A stretch of DNA of 64,000 nt from DASSUW01 sp963792385 (lineage in GTDB: Bacteria; Actinomycetota; Thermoleophilia; Solirubrobacterales; Solirubrobacteraceae): NCBI GenBank assembly GCA_963792385.1, contig CAWBVZ010000012.1:434001-498000 (forward strand), read 5' to 3'. Made by a program: the position numbers and the translations under genes. The notes under the pieces were generated by a model, which searched no databases, had not been told where the DNA came from, and saw only the letters and a program-made list of their open reading frames with translations. Shown here piece by piece: positions 41,091 through 50,197 of the stretch (position 1 is its first letter; each line of letters starts with the position of its first letter).

Positions 41091-42692
41091 ATGAGAAGGA
41101 TCATGGCCGTTGCTGCCTTGGCGCTGCTGTGCGCCGCACCGGTGGCGACCGCAAGCGGGAGCGGCAGCAATAGCGACTCGCGCAAGCTGCGCGACGCGGT
41201 CACCACCAAGGGCATCCTCGCCCACGAAGGCGCGCTGCAGGCGATCGGCCTGCTCGCGAACGGCAACCGCCTGGCCGGCACGCCAGGCTATGACGCATCA
41301 GCGCTCTACGTCGGTGCCCGTGCAGCGGTCGCGGGCCTGAAGGTCACGTCCCAGCCGTTCAACTACGACCTCGACATCCTGGCCGACTACAAGCAGCCGG
41401 TCCTGCGAGTGGTCTCCGGGGGCCGGCACCGCTCGTTCAACCCCGGCATCGGCGGCGCCCAGTTCGAGTTCGGTGGTGATTTCGGCTCGAACTACGGCAC
41501 GCAGTCGACCGACATCACCGCTCCGGTATGGGCGGCCGACGTCAGGTACCCGGCCGGGCCGACGCCGAACGGGAACACGAGCGGCTGTGAGCCGGAGGAC
41601 TACGCCGGCATGCCGGCCGGCGCGATCGTGATCGTGCAGCGTGGCACGTGCCCGTTCGCGACGAAGTTCGCGCTCGCGGAGCAGGTGGGGGCCGGCGCGA
41701 CGCTGATCTCCAACGAGGGCAACCCGGGCGTCCCGGGCCGGACGCTTCCGATCTGGTTCGACGTCACCGGCCTCGCGACGCCGTCGGCGGCCGTCACGAT
41801 CGAGACCGCCACGGCGCTGGCCAACGGAGTCCAGACGGGCCTCACCGGCCTGCGCGCCCGGGTCCGGATCGACTGGCGGCCGGGCACGTACCCGACCAAG
41901 AACGTCATCGCGGAGACCCGCAGCGGCGATCCGAACAAGGTGATCGTCATCGGCGCCCACCTCGACAGCGTCGGCACGGGTGCGGGGATCAACGACAACG
42001 GCTCCGGTTCCGCGATGAACCTGGAGATCGCGGAGCAGGTCGCCAAGCTGAAGCTGCGCAACAAGATCCGTTTCGTGTGGTTCAGCGCCGAGGAGTCGGG
42101 CCTGCTCGGGTCCGAGGCGTACGTGGCCAGCCTGCCGGACTCCGAGCGGGCAAAGATCGCGGCGATGCTGAACTTCGACATGGTCGCATCGCCGAACTTC
42201 GCCCGGCTCGTCTACGACGGCGACCTCTCAGACTCGCCGCCGCCACCCGGCGGGGCGCCTCCCGGCTCGGCCGACATCGAGCACCTCTTCCTCGACTACT
42301 TCGCGAGTCAGCGTCTCGCGACGGAGCCGACGGCGTTCGACGGTCGCTCGGACTACGGCCCGTTCATCGCGGCGGGCATTCCCGCCGGCGGCCTGTTCAC
42401 GGGCGCCGAGGAGATCAAGACGCCCGAGCAGGTGGCGCTCTACGGCGGCACGGCAGGCCTGCCGTTTGACATCTGTTACCACCAGGGCTGCGACAACCTG
42501 CTGAATCTCAGCTCGCGCGGGCTCGACCAGATGAGCGACGCGGCGGCCCACGCCACGATCACGCTGGCGCAGGCCACGAGCCTGCCCCCGCGCGCCGCGG
42601 CGGCGGCGGCAGCAGCGGCGCGGAGCCTGCGCAGCACCGATGCGCTGGCGCTGCACGGCCTCCAGGGGCCGACCGCCCTGTCGGGGAACTAG
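41091..42692 (+). CDS. Secreted M28-family zinc aminopeptidase with PA domain
   Basis: 533 aa with an N-terminal signal peptide (MAVAALALLCAAPVATA). A protease-associated domain (about 130-250: PAGAIVIVQRGTCPFATKFA, GATLISNEGNPG) is inserted before the catalytic domain. Zinc-site motifs follow: VIGAHLDSVGTGAGINDNGSGS, the catalytic Glu pair in FSAEESGLLGSEAY, LNFDMVASP and the late His in CYHQGCDNLLN. Resembles Streptomyces griseus aminopeptidase and Vibrio leucyl aminopeptidases. The C-terminus is an Ala/Arg-rich tail. ATG 41091 follows a GGGGGGAG site. A strong hairpin terminates the unit. Confidence 0.9.
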   Translation: MRRIMAVAALALLCAAPVATASGSGSNSDSRKLRDAVTTKGILAHEGALQAIGLLANGNRLAGTPGYDASALYVGARAAVAGLKVTSQPFNYDLDILADYKQPVLRVVSGGRHRSFNPGIGGAQFEFGGDFGSNYGTQSTDITAPVWAADVRYPAGPTPNGNTSGCEPEDYAGMPAGAIVIVQRGTCPFATKFALAEQVGAGATLISNEGNPGVPGRTLPIWFDVTGLATPSAAVTIETATALANGVQTGLTGLRARVRIDWRPGTYPTKNVIAETRSGDPNKVIVIGAHLDSVGTGAGINDNGSGSAMNLEIAEQVAKLKLRNKIRFVWFSAEESGLLGSEAYVASLPDSERAKIAAMLNFDMVASPNFARLVYDGDLSDSPPPPGGAPPGSADIEHLFLDYFASQRLATEPTAFDGRSDYGPFIAAGIPAGGLFTGAEEIKTPEQVALYGGTAGLPFDICYHQGCDNLLNLSSRGLDQMSDAAAHATITLAQATSLPPRAAAAAAAAARSLRSTDALALHGLQGPTALSGN

Positions 42693-42707
42693 GCCGGACG
42701 CACACGC

Positions 42708-42740
42708 GCGACCGCCCCGTGCCAGGCACGGGGCGGTCGC
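42708..42740. terminator. Strong bidirectional hairpin terminator
   Basis: GCGACCGCCCCGTGCC (42708-42723) and its exact complement GGCACGGGGCGGTCGC (42725-42740) form a 16-bp hairpin between the convergent aminopeptidase (ends 42692) and alkaline phosphatase (ends 42747) genes. There is no U-tract, as often seen in GC-rich actinobacteria. It can serve both directions. Confidence 0.8.
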
Positions 42741-42746
42741 AGTGTC

Positions 42747-44165
42747 CTAGCGGTGCCCGTGGCCCCAGTGACCGTGGTCCCGGTCGTCGCCCTGAAGGAC
42801 GTCGAACAGGTCGGTGTGATCGGTGGTGCCGAGGATCGCGGCGCCGCCCGGGCCGCCGCCCCAGATCGGCACGACCGAGCCGGTGTGCTGCTGACTCGGC
42901 GGTGCGGGCACGGCGGGGTTCCCGCCGGCGGTGCCGTACGTGAGCCGCATCGTCTGGCCGTCGTCGGTCAGCAAGTTGTTCGAGTAGCCCGTGGGATTGC
43001 CCGAGCCGCTGCTGTCCTCAGCCACGATCTGGCTCGTGTGCGCGTGGTCGGCGGTCACGACGATCAGCGTGTCGGGGTGCCGCCGCTGGTAGTCGAGCGC
43101 GACGCCGATCGCATCGTCGAACGCGACGGTCTCGCCGATCTGCCCGCACGCGTTGGCGGCGTGGTCCTGCTTGTCGATCGAGGCGCCCTCGACCTGCAGG
43201 AAGAACCCCTTCTTGGAGCCGTCCAACAGGCTGATCGCCTTGCGCGTCATGTCGGGGAGGCTCGGCTCGGCGGCCGGCCGGTTGTCGGTCTTGCAGCGCT
43301 GCGCCGGCGTGCCGTCGCCCAGCGTCGCGGCCGGGCCGTTCCACTCGGTCGTCATGTTGCCGCCGACGAAGAGGCCGAGCACCGGCTTGCCGCGCTGCAC
43401 CGACGCGAGGCCGGCGGCGTCGGTGACGTACTGGTAGCCCTTGCCCTTGGCGTAGTCGACCACGTTCGTCGTCCCGCCCGCCGCGAGCGGCTGGAGGAAC
43501 CGGTTGCGGCCGCCGCCGAGCACGACGTCGACCTTGTGATCGACGGTCTGCTCGGCGATCGAGCCGAGGCCGCCCGCGGCCTTGGTCTCCTTCGGGCAGG
43601 TCGTGCGTGTGTCGTTCGGACCCTGACAACCGCGCAGGGAGATATGGGAGTTCAGCACCGCAGGCGTGGCGTCCGTGATCTCCGCTGTGGAGACGTTGCC
43701 GGTCTTCATCCCCGACTTCTGCGCGACCTCGAGCACCGTGCGCAGGTTCTTGCCCGGGATCGTCTCGCCGGCGCTCGGACCCTGTGAGATCCGCTCGTCG
43801 ATCGTCTTCTCGCCGGTCGCCCACATCGTGCCGGTGGAGGCTGAGTCGGGGTCGTAGTCGGGCAAGTAGGGCGGCGCTGCGGCCGGCTTGACCGACCACG
43901 TGGTCTGGAAGCCGGTGAACGGCAGTCGGTCGACGTTGAGGCGGTTGTTGACGCCCTGGTAGTACCGGGCGGCAGTGATCTCCTGCGTGCCCATCCCGTC
44001 GCCAAGGAAGAAGATGACGTTCTTCGGCTTGCCCGAGTGAAGGGAGGCACGGACCTGATCCGTCTTGCTCTGCTCGCCGCCGACGGCGAACGATGCGCCG
44101 AGACCGAGCATCACGACGGCGCCGACGCCGCCCAGGGCGACCGGCAACCGCTTGCTCAATGACAT
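42747..44165 (-). CDS. phoA: Alkaline phosphatase (PhoA family)
   Basis: 472 aa, exported: signal-like segment VALGGVGAVVMLGLGASFAVGG at the N-terminus. Metal and catalytic motifs: Asp56 in FFLGDGMG, nucleophile Ser108 in PDSASTGTMWATG, VEGASIDKQDHAANAC and VTADHAHTSQI. It releases phosphate from monoesters outside the membrane. The C-terminus ends in a His-rich tail, GDDRDHGHWGHGHR, possibly a zinc-collecting segment. It is divergent from the phosphodiesterase/5'-nucleotidase fusion gene, which has a His-rich N-terminal stretch, so the two probably share phosphate-starvation control. Confidence 0.92.
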   Translation of the reverse strand: MSLSKRLPVALGGVGAVVMLGLGASFAVGGEQSKTDQVRASLHSGKPKNVIFFLGDGMGTQEITAARYYQGVNNRLNVDRLPFTGFQTTWSVKPAAAPPYLPDYDPDSASTGTMWATGEKTIDERISQGPSAGETIPGKNLRTVLEVAQKSGMKTGNVSTAEITDATPAVLNSHISLRGCQGPNDTRTTCPKETKAAGGLGSIAEQTVDHKVDVVLGGGRNRFLQPLAAGGTTNVVDYAKGKGYQYVTDAAGLASVQRGKPVLGLFVGGNMTTEWNGPAATLGDGTPAQRCKTDNRPAAEPSLPDMTRKAISLLDGSKKGFFLQVEGASIDKQDHAANACGQIGETVAFDDAIGVALDYQRRHPDTLIVVTADHAHTSQIVAEDSSGSGNPTGYSNNLLTDDGQTMRLTYGTAGGNPAVPAPPSQQHTGSVVPIWGGGPGGAAILGTTDHTDLFDVLQGDDRDHGHWGHGHR

Positions 44166-44321
44166 GGATCCTCCTGATCGATGGTGACGCGCGGGAGCCT
44201 TGCGGCCCGCGACGCCGCCGGTGTGAGCAGGATGTGAAGGTCGCCCTTGAAAAACTTGACCTTGTCGTAGAGGGTCTGGCCCCAGAGAGAAGCCACACGA
44301 CGGCGGTGGAGGGGCGTACGA
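44166..44321. promoter_or_regulatory. Divergent control region of two phosphatase genes
   Basis: A 156-bp gap between phoA (minus) and the phosphodiesterase fusion gene (plus). It contains an inverted repeat AAGGTC-N15-GACCTT (44237-44242 and 44258-44263) and overlapping TTGAAA and TTGACC elements (about 44247-44261). The fusion gene has a clear GGAGGGG site (44308-44314). A PhoP-type box is expected here but I do not see a convincing set of direct repeats, so only the location is claimed. Confidence 0.35.
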
Positions 44322-47300
44322 ATGAGGATGGACTGGTCAGCGGGACGCTACGCGGGCGGGCGCCGGATGCGCACAATCGGGGCGGTGGCCGCAGCGGTGG
44401 GCGCGATGGCACTGGTGCCATGGGTCGGCGCCGAGGCGAGTGACTGGGGTCACGGTCATGGTCACGGCCACGGCCACGGCAACAACCACGGCAACAGTCG
44501 CGACAACGGCAAGCTGCTGTTCTACGCCTCCGACGGCCTGCGCCAGGACGCGGTCGCCAAGTTCGCCGACCAGGGCGTCGTGCCCGGGTTCAAGGACCTG
44601 CTCCGGCACGGGGCGTTCGCCTCCGGCAACGGCCTGCTGACCCAGGCGCCGCCGAACACCGGCGCCGGCTGGTTCACGCTCGCGACCGGCGCGTGGCCGG
44701 GCGTCCACGGCTCGACCAACAACACGTTCCACATGAACGGCTCGGCGTTCGGCAACTCGACGGCGGCGTTCGGCGCCGTCAACGTGCTCCAGGCCGAGAC
44801 GCTCGCCCAGTCGGCCGAGCGCGGCGGCAAGAAGGTCGCCCAGATCGAGTGGGCCGGCGGCCGCAGCGCCTCGATCCAGGGCCCGACGCTCGACTTCCGC
44901 AACTTCCGCTCCGTGCGCGGCGTGACGACCAACTACACGTCGCCGGCCGACATCCCGGCGAACATCACCGCGTTCGGCGTGCAGTACGACAAGACCGACC
45001 CGGTGCCGGCCACCGGCTGGACCGGTGTACCCCAGAGCTTCAGTCCGGCCAAGGAGATGCACATGGCCGTGCGCGACACGCTCGCCGCCACCGGCGTCGA
45101 CAAGTACGGCCTGAACGCGTACATCTACGACTCCAAGAACGACCACAAGACGCGCTACGACCGGGTCCTGTTCTCGCGCACCAAGAGCGGGAGCGACGCC
45201 GTCGCGAACCTCAAGGAAGGCGAGCTGGCGGACGTCAAGGTCAAGATCGTGGACACGCCGACCGGCGGGCTCGACGGCAAGACCGGCGCGATGCTCGTCA
45301 AGGTCGAGCGCCTCGCGCAGGACCTGTCGCAGGTGCGGCTGTTCCACACGTCGGTGACGCGCGCGATCGCGACGTGGCCGAATTGGACCGGCGAGCCGGG
45401 TTACCCCACGCCCGACAGGTTCGAGGACTTCGTGGCCGAGCGCTTCCCGTCCTCGCAGGCCGGTGACTTCGCCGTGCTCGAGGCCGGCATCGTCAGCGAG
45501 GAGACCTACGTCCAGCAGCAGCAGTACTGGGAGACGGCGTACCACCCGCTGATCAAGTACGTGCTCGACAAGTACAAGCCGGACCTCGCGATGGTCGGCT
45601 ACCCGGGCACCGACGAGATCCAGCATCAGTTCCTCGGGCTCGTCACCAAGAAGCTCCCGAACGGGGCCAACAACCCGGCCTACGACGACGTCGAGGTCAA
45701 CGGCACTCCGGACCATCGCGTGAAGCAGCGCGAGGCGTTCATCCGCGAGGCCTACGAGGGCTCTGACGCGACGATGCGCCTCGCCCAGAAGCACCTGCGC
45801 TCCAACAACCTGAACACGTTCGTCTCGTCCGACCACGGGTTCGCCCCGCAGTTCGCGGCGATCGATGCGAGCAAGCCGCTGGTCGACCTCGGCCTGCTGT
45901 CACGCCCGCAGACCGGCAACTGCCGCCCGGCGACCGGCGAGACGATCGGCAAGGCGAAGGCATGCTGGGCCGGCGGCGCGGTGCAGATCTACCTCAACCT
46001 CGCCGGGCGCGACACGTCAACCACCGACGGGTTCCAGAAGGTGCCGGCCAATCAGGAGGCCGCGACCGTCGCCGACATCAAGGCGGCGTTCGCGAACCTC
46101 TCGGACCCCAACGACTGGACCGGTGACGGCCAGCCCGAGGGCTGGGACGTGATCGACCGCGTGTTCACCAAGGCCGAGGCACGTCACATCCCGAACGGCG
46201 CCAACAGCACGGCCGACATGGCGCATCCGACGCGGACCGGCGACGTCGTCGCGTTCTCGTTCCCGCCGTACCAGTTCGACGCGGAGACGCCGGGCACGCT
46301 GATCGCGCGCTCGCAGTTCTTCGGTCAGCACGGCTACGTGCCGGACGTGCAGGACCTCAAGAGCAACACGAACATGCGGGCCACGTTCCTGGCCGGCGGG
46401 CCGGCGATCGAGCGCGGCAAGGTCCGCCGCGTGCGCAGCATCGACCTCGCCCCGACGGCGGCGTTCATGCTTCGCATCCCGACTCCGCAGCAGAGCCAGG
46501 GGATCGTTCGGCGCGACCTGCTCGACAACGGCGATGACTACAAGGCGCTGTCGATCATCGGGCTGAACGACTTCCACGGTCAGCTCGATTCGACCACCAG
46601 GACGTACGACAACGGCTTTGCGGCCGCTGTCGGCGGCGCTTCGCAGCTCGCGACGATGTTCGACGAGGAGGCGGATCGCCTGCCCGGGCGCACGCTGCTG
46701 CTGTCGGGCGGCGACAACGTCGGCGCGTCACCGCCGAACTCGGCCCTGCTCGACGACCGGCCGGCGATCGACGTGGAGAACGCGTGGGGGCTCGACGCCA
46801 CGGCGTTCGGCAACCACGAGTTCGACTTCGGGATTCCGCGCATCCTCGCCCATGAGGCGCGGGCGGACTTCCCGTTCCTGTCGGCGAACATCGTCTCCGA
46901 GGCGACGGGGGACTACCCCGACTTCATCAAGCCGTCGGCGGTGTTCAGGGTCAACGGCACGCGCGTCGGGGTGATCGGCGCGACGGTCCACAACACGCCG
47001 GAGCTGGTGGCCGCGGGCAACACCGCGGGTCTGTTGTTCCTCGACGAGGCCGCGCGGATCAAGCGGGAGTCGATCAGGCTCCGCCAGCGTGGCGTCAAGG
47101 TGCAGATCGTCGTCATCCACGAGGGCGCCGCGAGCGGAGCCAACGCGATCGACGGGCTGCCCGCAGCGCCGTGGGTCGGTCCGATCAACGGGATCGTCGA
47201 CGCGCTCCAGAGCACCAGCGTCGATCTCGTGATCGCCGGTCACACGCACAACATCGCCAACTACGTCCGCGGCCGGATCCCCGTGATCGAGGGCGTCAAT

Positions 47301-48092
47301 GCCGGCGGCAGCTACTCGGTGGCACAGCTGATGCTCAGGCACGGTGACGTCGCGTGGACCGCTGCGTCGACCCGCATCGCGAAGGACCTCGGCGTCGCGC
47401 CGCGGGCCGACGTGAAGGCGATCGTCGACGCTGCCAACACGGAGACGGCTCCGCTCCGCAACCGCGTGATCGGGACGCGCAGCGTCGACATCAAGCGCGA
47501 TCTGTCGCGCCTGACCGAGTCGGCCATGGGCAACCTCGTCGCCGACGCGATGCGCGCGAAGTACCCCGAGGCGGAGGCGGCGATCACGAACTCGGGCGGC
47601 CTGCGGGCCGACATCCCGAATGCGGCGCCGTTCCCGCCGCTCCCCGCCAACGTCACCTACGGCGAGGTGTTCGCCGTGCTGCCGTTCGGCAACGCGACCG
47701 TGATCGAGACCCTCACGGGTGCGCAGTTCAGGACCGCGCTCGAGAACGGGTTCAAGCCGCCCTGCGGCGATGTGGCCGGCGGTACCGGCCGCACGCCGCA
47801 GATCTCCGGGCTCAAGATCACCTTCCACTGCAACGGCCTCGTGCCGGTGGTGGACACGCTGTCGAAGGTCGGCCCCGGCGGGGCGCTGACGCCGGTCGGA
47901 CCGGCCGACACGATCCGCTTCGTCACCAATGACTTCATGTTCACGGGTGGCGACGGCTACGCGGCGTTCGCGGCAGGCACCAACGTCAAGCAGACCGGTG
48001 ACCTGCTCCTCAACGTGGTGATCGACTACATCACCGCTCACTCGCCGGTTGCGCCGGTCGAAGAGGGCCGGTTCGTCGGGCCGCTGGGCTGA
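44322..48092 (+). CDS. Secreted bifunctional phosphodiesterase/pyrophosphatase - 5'-nucleotidase fusion
   Basis: 1256 aa. A signal peptide with a twin-arginine-like start (GGRRMRTIGAVAAAVGAMAL) leads to a His-rich stretch GHGHGHGHGNNHG (43-56). Residues ~60-735 form an alkaline-phosphatase-superfamily type I phosphodiesterase domain: Asp71 in YASDGLRQD, likely nucleophile Thr113 in PPNTGAGWFT, MVGYPGTDEIQH, SSDHGFAP and HPTRTGDVV. Residues ~742-1256 are a complete 5'-nucleotidase: GLNDFHGQLD, GGDNVGASPP, FGNHEFDFG, VIAGHTHN, then the C-terminal domain with NSGGLRADI, LPFGNATVIETLTG and TNDFMFTGGDGY. The two activities in series would release a nucleoside and phosphate from nucleotide-sugar-type or dinucleotide substrates. 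Start chosen for the GGAGGGG site. Confidence 0.9.
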   Translation: MRMDWSAGRYAGGRRMRTIGAVAAAVGAMALVPWVGAEASDWGHGHGHGHGHGNNHGNSRDNGKLLFYASDGLRQDAVAKFADQGVVPGFKDLLRHGAFASGNGLLTQAPPNTGAGWFTLATGAWPGVHGSTNNTFHMNGSAFGNSTAAFGAVNVLQAETLAQSAERGGKKVAQIEWAGGRSASIQGPTLDFRNFRSVRGVTTNYTSPADIPANITAFGVQYDKTDPVPATGWTGVPQSFSPAKEMHMAVRDTLAATGVDKYGLNAYIYDSKNDHKTRYDRVLFSRTKSGSDAVANLKEGELADVKVKIVDTPTGGLDGKTGAMLVKVERLAQDLSQVRLFHTSVTRAIATWPNWTGEPGYPTPDRFEDFVAERFPSSQAGDFAVLEAGIVSEETYVQQQQYWETAYHPLIKYVLDKYKPDLAMVGYPGTDEIQHQFLGLVTKKLPNGANNPAYDDVEVNGTPDHRVKQREAFIREAYEGSDATMRLAQKHLRSNNLNTFVSSDHGFAPQFAAIDASKPLVDLGLLSRPQTGNCRPATGETIGKAKACWAGGAVQIYLNLAGRDTSTTDGFQKVPANQEAATVADIKAAFANLSDPNDWTGDGQPEGWDVIDRVFTKAEARHIPNGANSTADMAHPTRTGDVVAFSFPPYQFDAETPGTLIARSQFFGQHGYVPDVQDLKSNTNMRATFLAGGPAIERGKVRRVRSIDLAPTAAFMLRIPTPQQSQGIVRRDLLDNGDDYKALSIIGLNDFHGQLDSTTRTYDNGFAAAVGGASQLATMFDEEADRLPGRTLLLSGGDNVGASPPNSALLDDRPAIDVENAWGLDATAFGNHEFDFGIPRILAHEARADFPFLSANIVSEATGDYPDFIKPSAVFRVNGTRVGVIGATVHNTPELVAAGNTAGLLFLDEAARIKRESIRLRQRGVKVQIVVIHEGAASGANAIDGLPAAPWVGPINGIVDALQSTSVDLVIAGHTHNIANYVRGRIPVIEGVNAGGSYSVAQLMLRHGDVAWTAASTRIAKDLGVAPRADVKAIVDAANTETAPLRNRVIGTRSVDIKRDLSRLTESAMGNLVADAMRAKYPEAEAAITNSGGLRADIPNAAPFPPLPANVTYGEVFAVLPFGNATVIETLTGAQFRTALENGFKPPCGDVAGGTGRTPQISGLKITFHCNGLVPVVDTLSKVGPGGALTPVGPADTIRFVTNDFMFTGGDGYAAFAAGTNVKQTGDLLLNVVIDYITAHSPVAPVEEGRFVGPLG

Positions 48093-48095
48093 TCG

Positions 48096-48518
48096 TCAGC
48101 CGGTAGAGGCAGCCGGTCGCGCGAACACGCGGCTGGTTGCCTCCCGGCGCGTGACCATCACTCCGGCGGTCACGCAGACGACCAGGCCTTCGGCCACCAG
48201 CGAGGCGAGACCGAGCGGCTCGGTCCACTCGCCGATGTCGTTGGTCGCGTCGGGCAGCCCCGAGGTGCGGCTGAGGAAGTAGCCGAGCAGGATCAATGCC
48301 CCGAGACCGCCGGCGGCCGCCCACGCGCGGTCGTCGCTGGTCTGGGTCAGGATCGCCGCGAGCACCAGGCTCGTGACGATGGCGCCGACGAACAGGATCC
48401 CGAGGTAGGTCGTCTCGGTGAACGCGTCGGGCGACTGGAGGACGTGGACCAATGCGATCCCGCCGAGGCCCGCGATGGCGACCATGCGGGCGATTACATC
48501 GTTGAGTTGTTCAGACAT
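48096..48518 (-). CDS. Four-helix integral membrane protein, unknown function
   Basis: 140 aa with four hydrophobic segments: ARMVAIAGLGGIALVHVL, YLGILFVGAIVTSLVLAAIL, WAAAGGLGALILLGYFL and LASLVAEGLVVCVTAGVMV. No motif that gives a function. It stops three bases after the end of the phosphodiesterase fusion gene (convergent) and is divergent from the PucR-like regulator. Confidence 0.7.
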   Translation of the reverse strand: MSEQLNDVIARMVAIAGLGGIALVHVLQSPDAFTETTYLGILFVGAIVTSLVLAAILTQTSDDRAWAAAGGLGALILLGYFLSRTSGLPDATNDIGEWTEPLGLASLVAEGLVVCVTAGVMVTRREATSRVFARPAASTG

Positions 48519-48615
48519 GAAACGAGCTTGCGACCCGTCGGGGCGACCGGCAAGCGGTTTCCCCGATCAGCCGTGCCGACCTGCCTATCGCCGTGGTCCG
48601 CCATGATCTGACGGC

Positions 48616-49809
48616 GTGAGCACGCACGCGCCGCTGCAGATCATCGTGGACTCGCTCGCCGCGGACATCGGGCGCGACGTCGCGATCGACGACCGGCAGA
48701 TCCGCTGGCTCGTGCACAGCCCGCATGACGAGGAGCCCGACGAGGCGCGGATGCGGTCGATCCTGTCCCGCCGCGTGTCCGCCGAGGCGCTCGAATGGGC
48801 GTTCTCGTTCGGGATCGAGGAGGCGGAGGGGCCGGTGCGGCTGCCCGCGAACCCCGACATCGGCGCCGAGGCGCGCGTGTGCATCCCGCTGCGGGCCCGC
48901 GACGTCCTGCTCGGCTTCATGTTCATCGTCGACCCGGAGGAGACGCTCGGCGCGCCCCAGCTCGCGCAGGCCGAGGAGGCGGCAGAGTCTGCGGCGCACG
49001 TCCTCTACCGCGAACGGCGACTGCGCGAGCTCGAGCGCGAACGCGAGCGGTGGCTGGTGACGCACCTGCTCGGCGACGATCCCACCGACGCCGAGCCGGC
49101 CGCCCGGGCGCTGACGGACGAGGGGTTCCTCGACGCCGCGCGCGTCACGGTGCTGGTGATCCGGGCGGATACGGACCCGGCGCGCTGCGACATCGCCGTC
49201 GGCGGCGCGCTCGACCGGCTCCGCCGGCTCGTGCCGCCGCGGGGCGGGCTGGAGCTGCGTCGCGGCGACCACGGCGTCTTCCTGATCGCGCTCGACGACG
49301 CGGCCGCCACCTCGCCACGCGACCTCGCCGAGCGTCTGATCGCGCTCGCCGACGAGGCCATGGCCGCCGAGGCGATCGACGTCGTCACGCGCGTGGGGAT
49401 CGGCGGCGCCGAGCCGCTCACCGCCGCGTCGCGGTCGTACCGGCAGGCGCGCGACGCCGCCACCGTCGCGCAGCGCGTCGCGCGCTTCGGGCGCGTCGCC
49501 GCGTGGGACGAGCTCGGCGTCTACCGGACGCTCGCGCGGTTCCCGGACGACCTCGACGATGACGCGCTGCATCCCGGGCTGGTCGAGCTCCTGCGCGACG
49601 GCGCCCACGAGCAGCTGGTCGAGACGCTCGAGGCCTACCTGGACCGGGCCGGTGACATCAAGGCCACGTCGGAGGCGCTCAGCCTCCACCGGGCGACGCT
49701 GTACTACCGGCTGCAGCGGATCGAGGAGATCACGGGCGCGCGCCTGAAGGTGGGCGAGGACCGCCTCGCCCTGCACCTCGGCCTGCGGCTGTCCCGGCTC
49801 ACGCGCTAG
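48616..49809 (+). CDS. PucR/CdaR-type transcriptional regulator
   Basis: 397 aa from GTG 48616. An N-terminal GAF-like region (LQIIVDSLAADIGRDVAIDD, ARVCIPLRARDVLLGFMFIV) and a coiled ERRLRELERERERW linker precede a central GGDEF-like domain (GIGGAEPLTAASRSYRQARD). The C-terminal HTH is GDIKATSEALSLHRATLYYR, LQRIEEITG. Related proteins activate amino-acid and sugar-acid catabolism. It is 390 bp upstream of, and codirectional with, the amino-acid dehydrogenase / CoA ligase / hydroxyacid dehydrogenase / PHA synthase operon and is the best candidate for its regulator. Confidence 0.85.
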   Translation: MSTHAPLQIIVDSLAADIGRDVAIDDRQIRWLVHSPHDEEPDEARMRSILSRRVSAEALEWAFSFGIEEAEGPVRLPANPDIGAEARVCIPLRARDVLLGFMFIVDPEETLGAPQLAQAEEAAESAAHVLYRERRLRELERERERWLVTHLLGDDPTDAEPAARALTDEGFLDAARVTVLVIRADTDPARCDIAVGGALDRLRRLVPPRGGLELRRGDHGVFLIALDDAAATSPRDLAERLIALADEAMAAEAIDVVTRVGIGGAEPLTAASRSYRQARDAATVAQRVARFGRVAAWDELGVYRTLARFPDDLDDDALHPGLVELLRDGAHEQLVETLEAYLDRAGDIKATSEALSLHRATLYYRLQRIEEITGARLKVGEDRLALHLGLRLSRLTR

Positions 49810-49848
49810 GTCTGTCACTCCTCGCGGGCCGGCGGGGCCGGCGTTTGT

Positions 49849-50072
49849 GAACGTCAACTGCGCTGGGTGGGGAGGGTGGGGAGCCGCTTGGCGGCGGCGA
49901 GGGTGCATAAATGCACAATCGACGCGTCTCCAAACGGGGCGTGTGCAGTTGTGCACGCATGCCGTGCATTTCTGCACACGCCCGGATTCCGGTGTGGGCG
50001 AGTGTGACGTTTTGCACCCTCACCGCCGCCAAGCGGCTCCCCACCCTCCCCCACCCAGCGCAGTTGACGTTC
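49849..50072. repeat. Intergenic element with ~59-bp terminal inverted repeats (copy 1)
   Basis: The left arm 49849-49907 and right arm 50013-50072 are inverted complements with one mismatch and one single-base indel. They begin GAACGTCAACTGCGCTGGG. The 105-bp centre holds repeated TGCA-containing motifs: TGCACAA (49912-49918), TTGTGCAC (49949-49956) and TTTCTGCACACG (49969-49980). No protein is encoded convincingly. A diverged second copy lies at 58337-58630. The element could be a MITE-like mobile repeat, a structured RNA or a protein-binding array. It fills most of the otherwise empty 390 bp before the amino-acid dehydrogenase gene. Confidence 0.8.
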
Positions 50073-50197
50073 GCCAGGCCCGCCGCGCCCGTCGCACGCC
50101 GGCGGGGCGCATTTCCGACATACGTCGGAAGAACCTCGGCGCCCGCACCCCGAAGCTGGTCATAGCGAACGACTCGCTCGACCTTGGAGGGAATGCG

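Noticed and set aside
44237..44263. PhoP box upstream of the phosphatase fusion gene
   Set aside because: Only an inverted repeat AAGGTC/GACCTT is seen; PhoP boxes are direct repeats and none is convincing here.
49849..50072. Insertion sequence
   Set aside because: There are terminal inverted repeats but no transposase gene, and no clear target-site duplication is visible at either copy. Kept as a repeat of unknown type.
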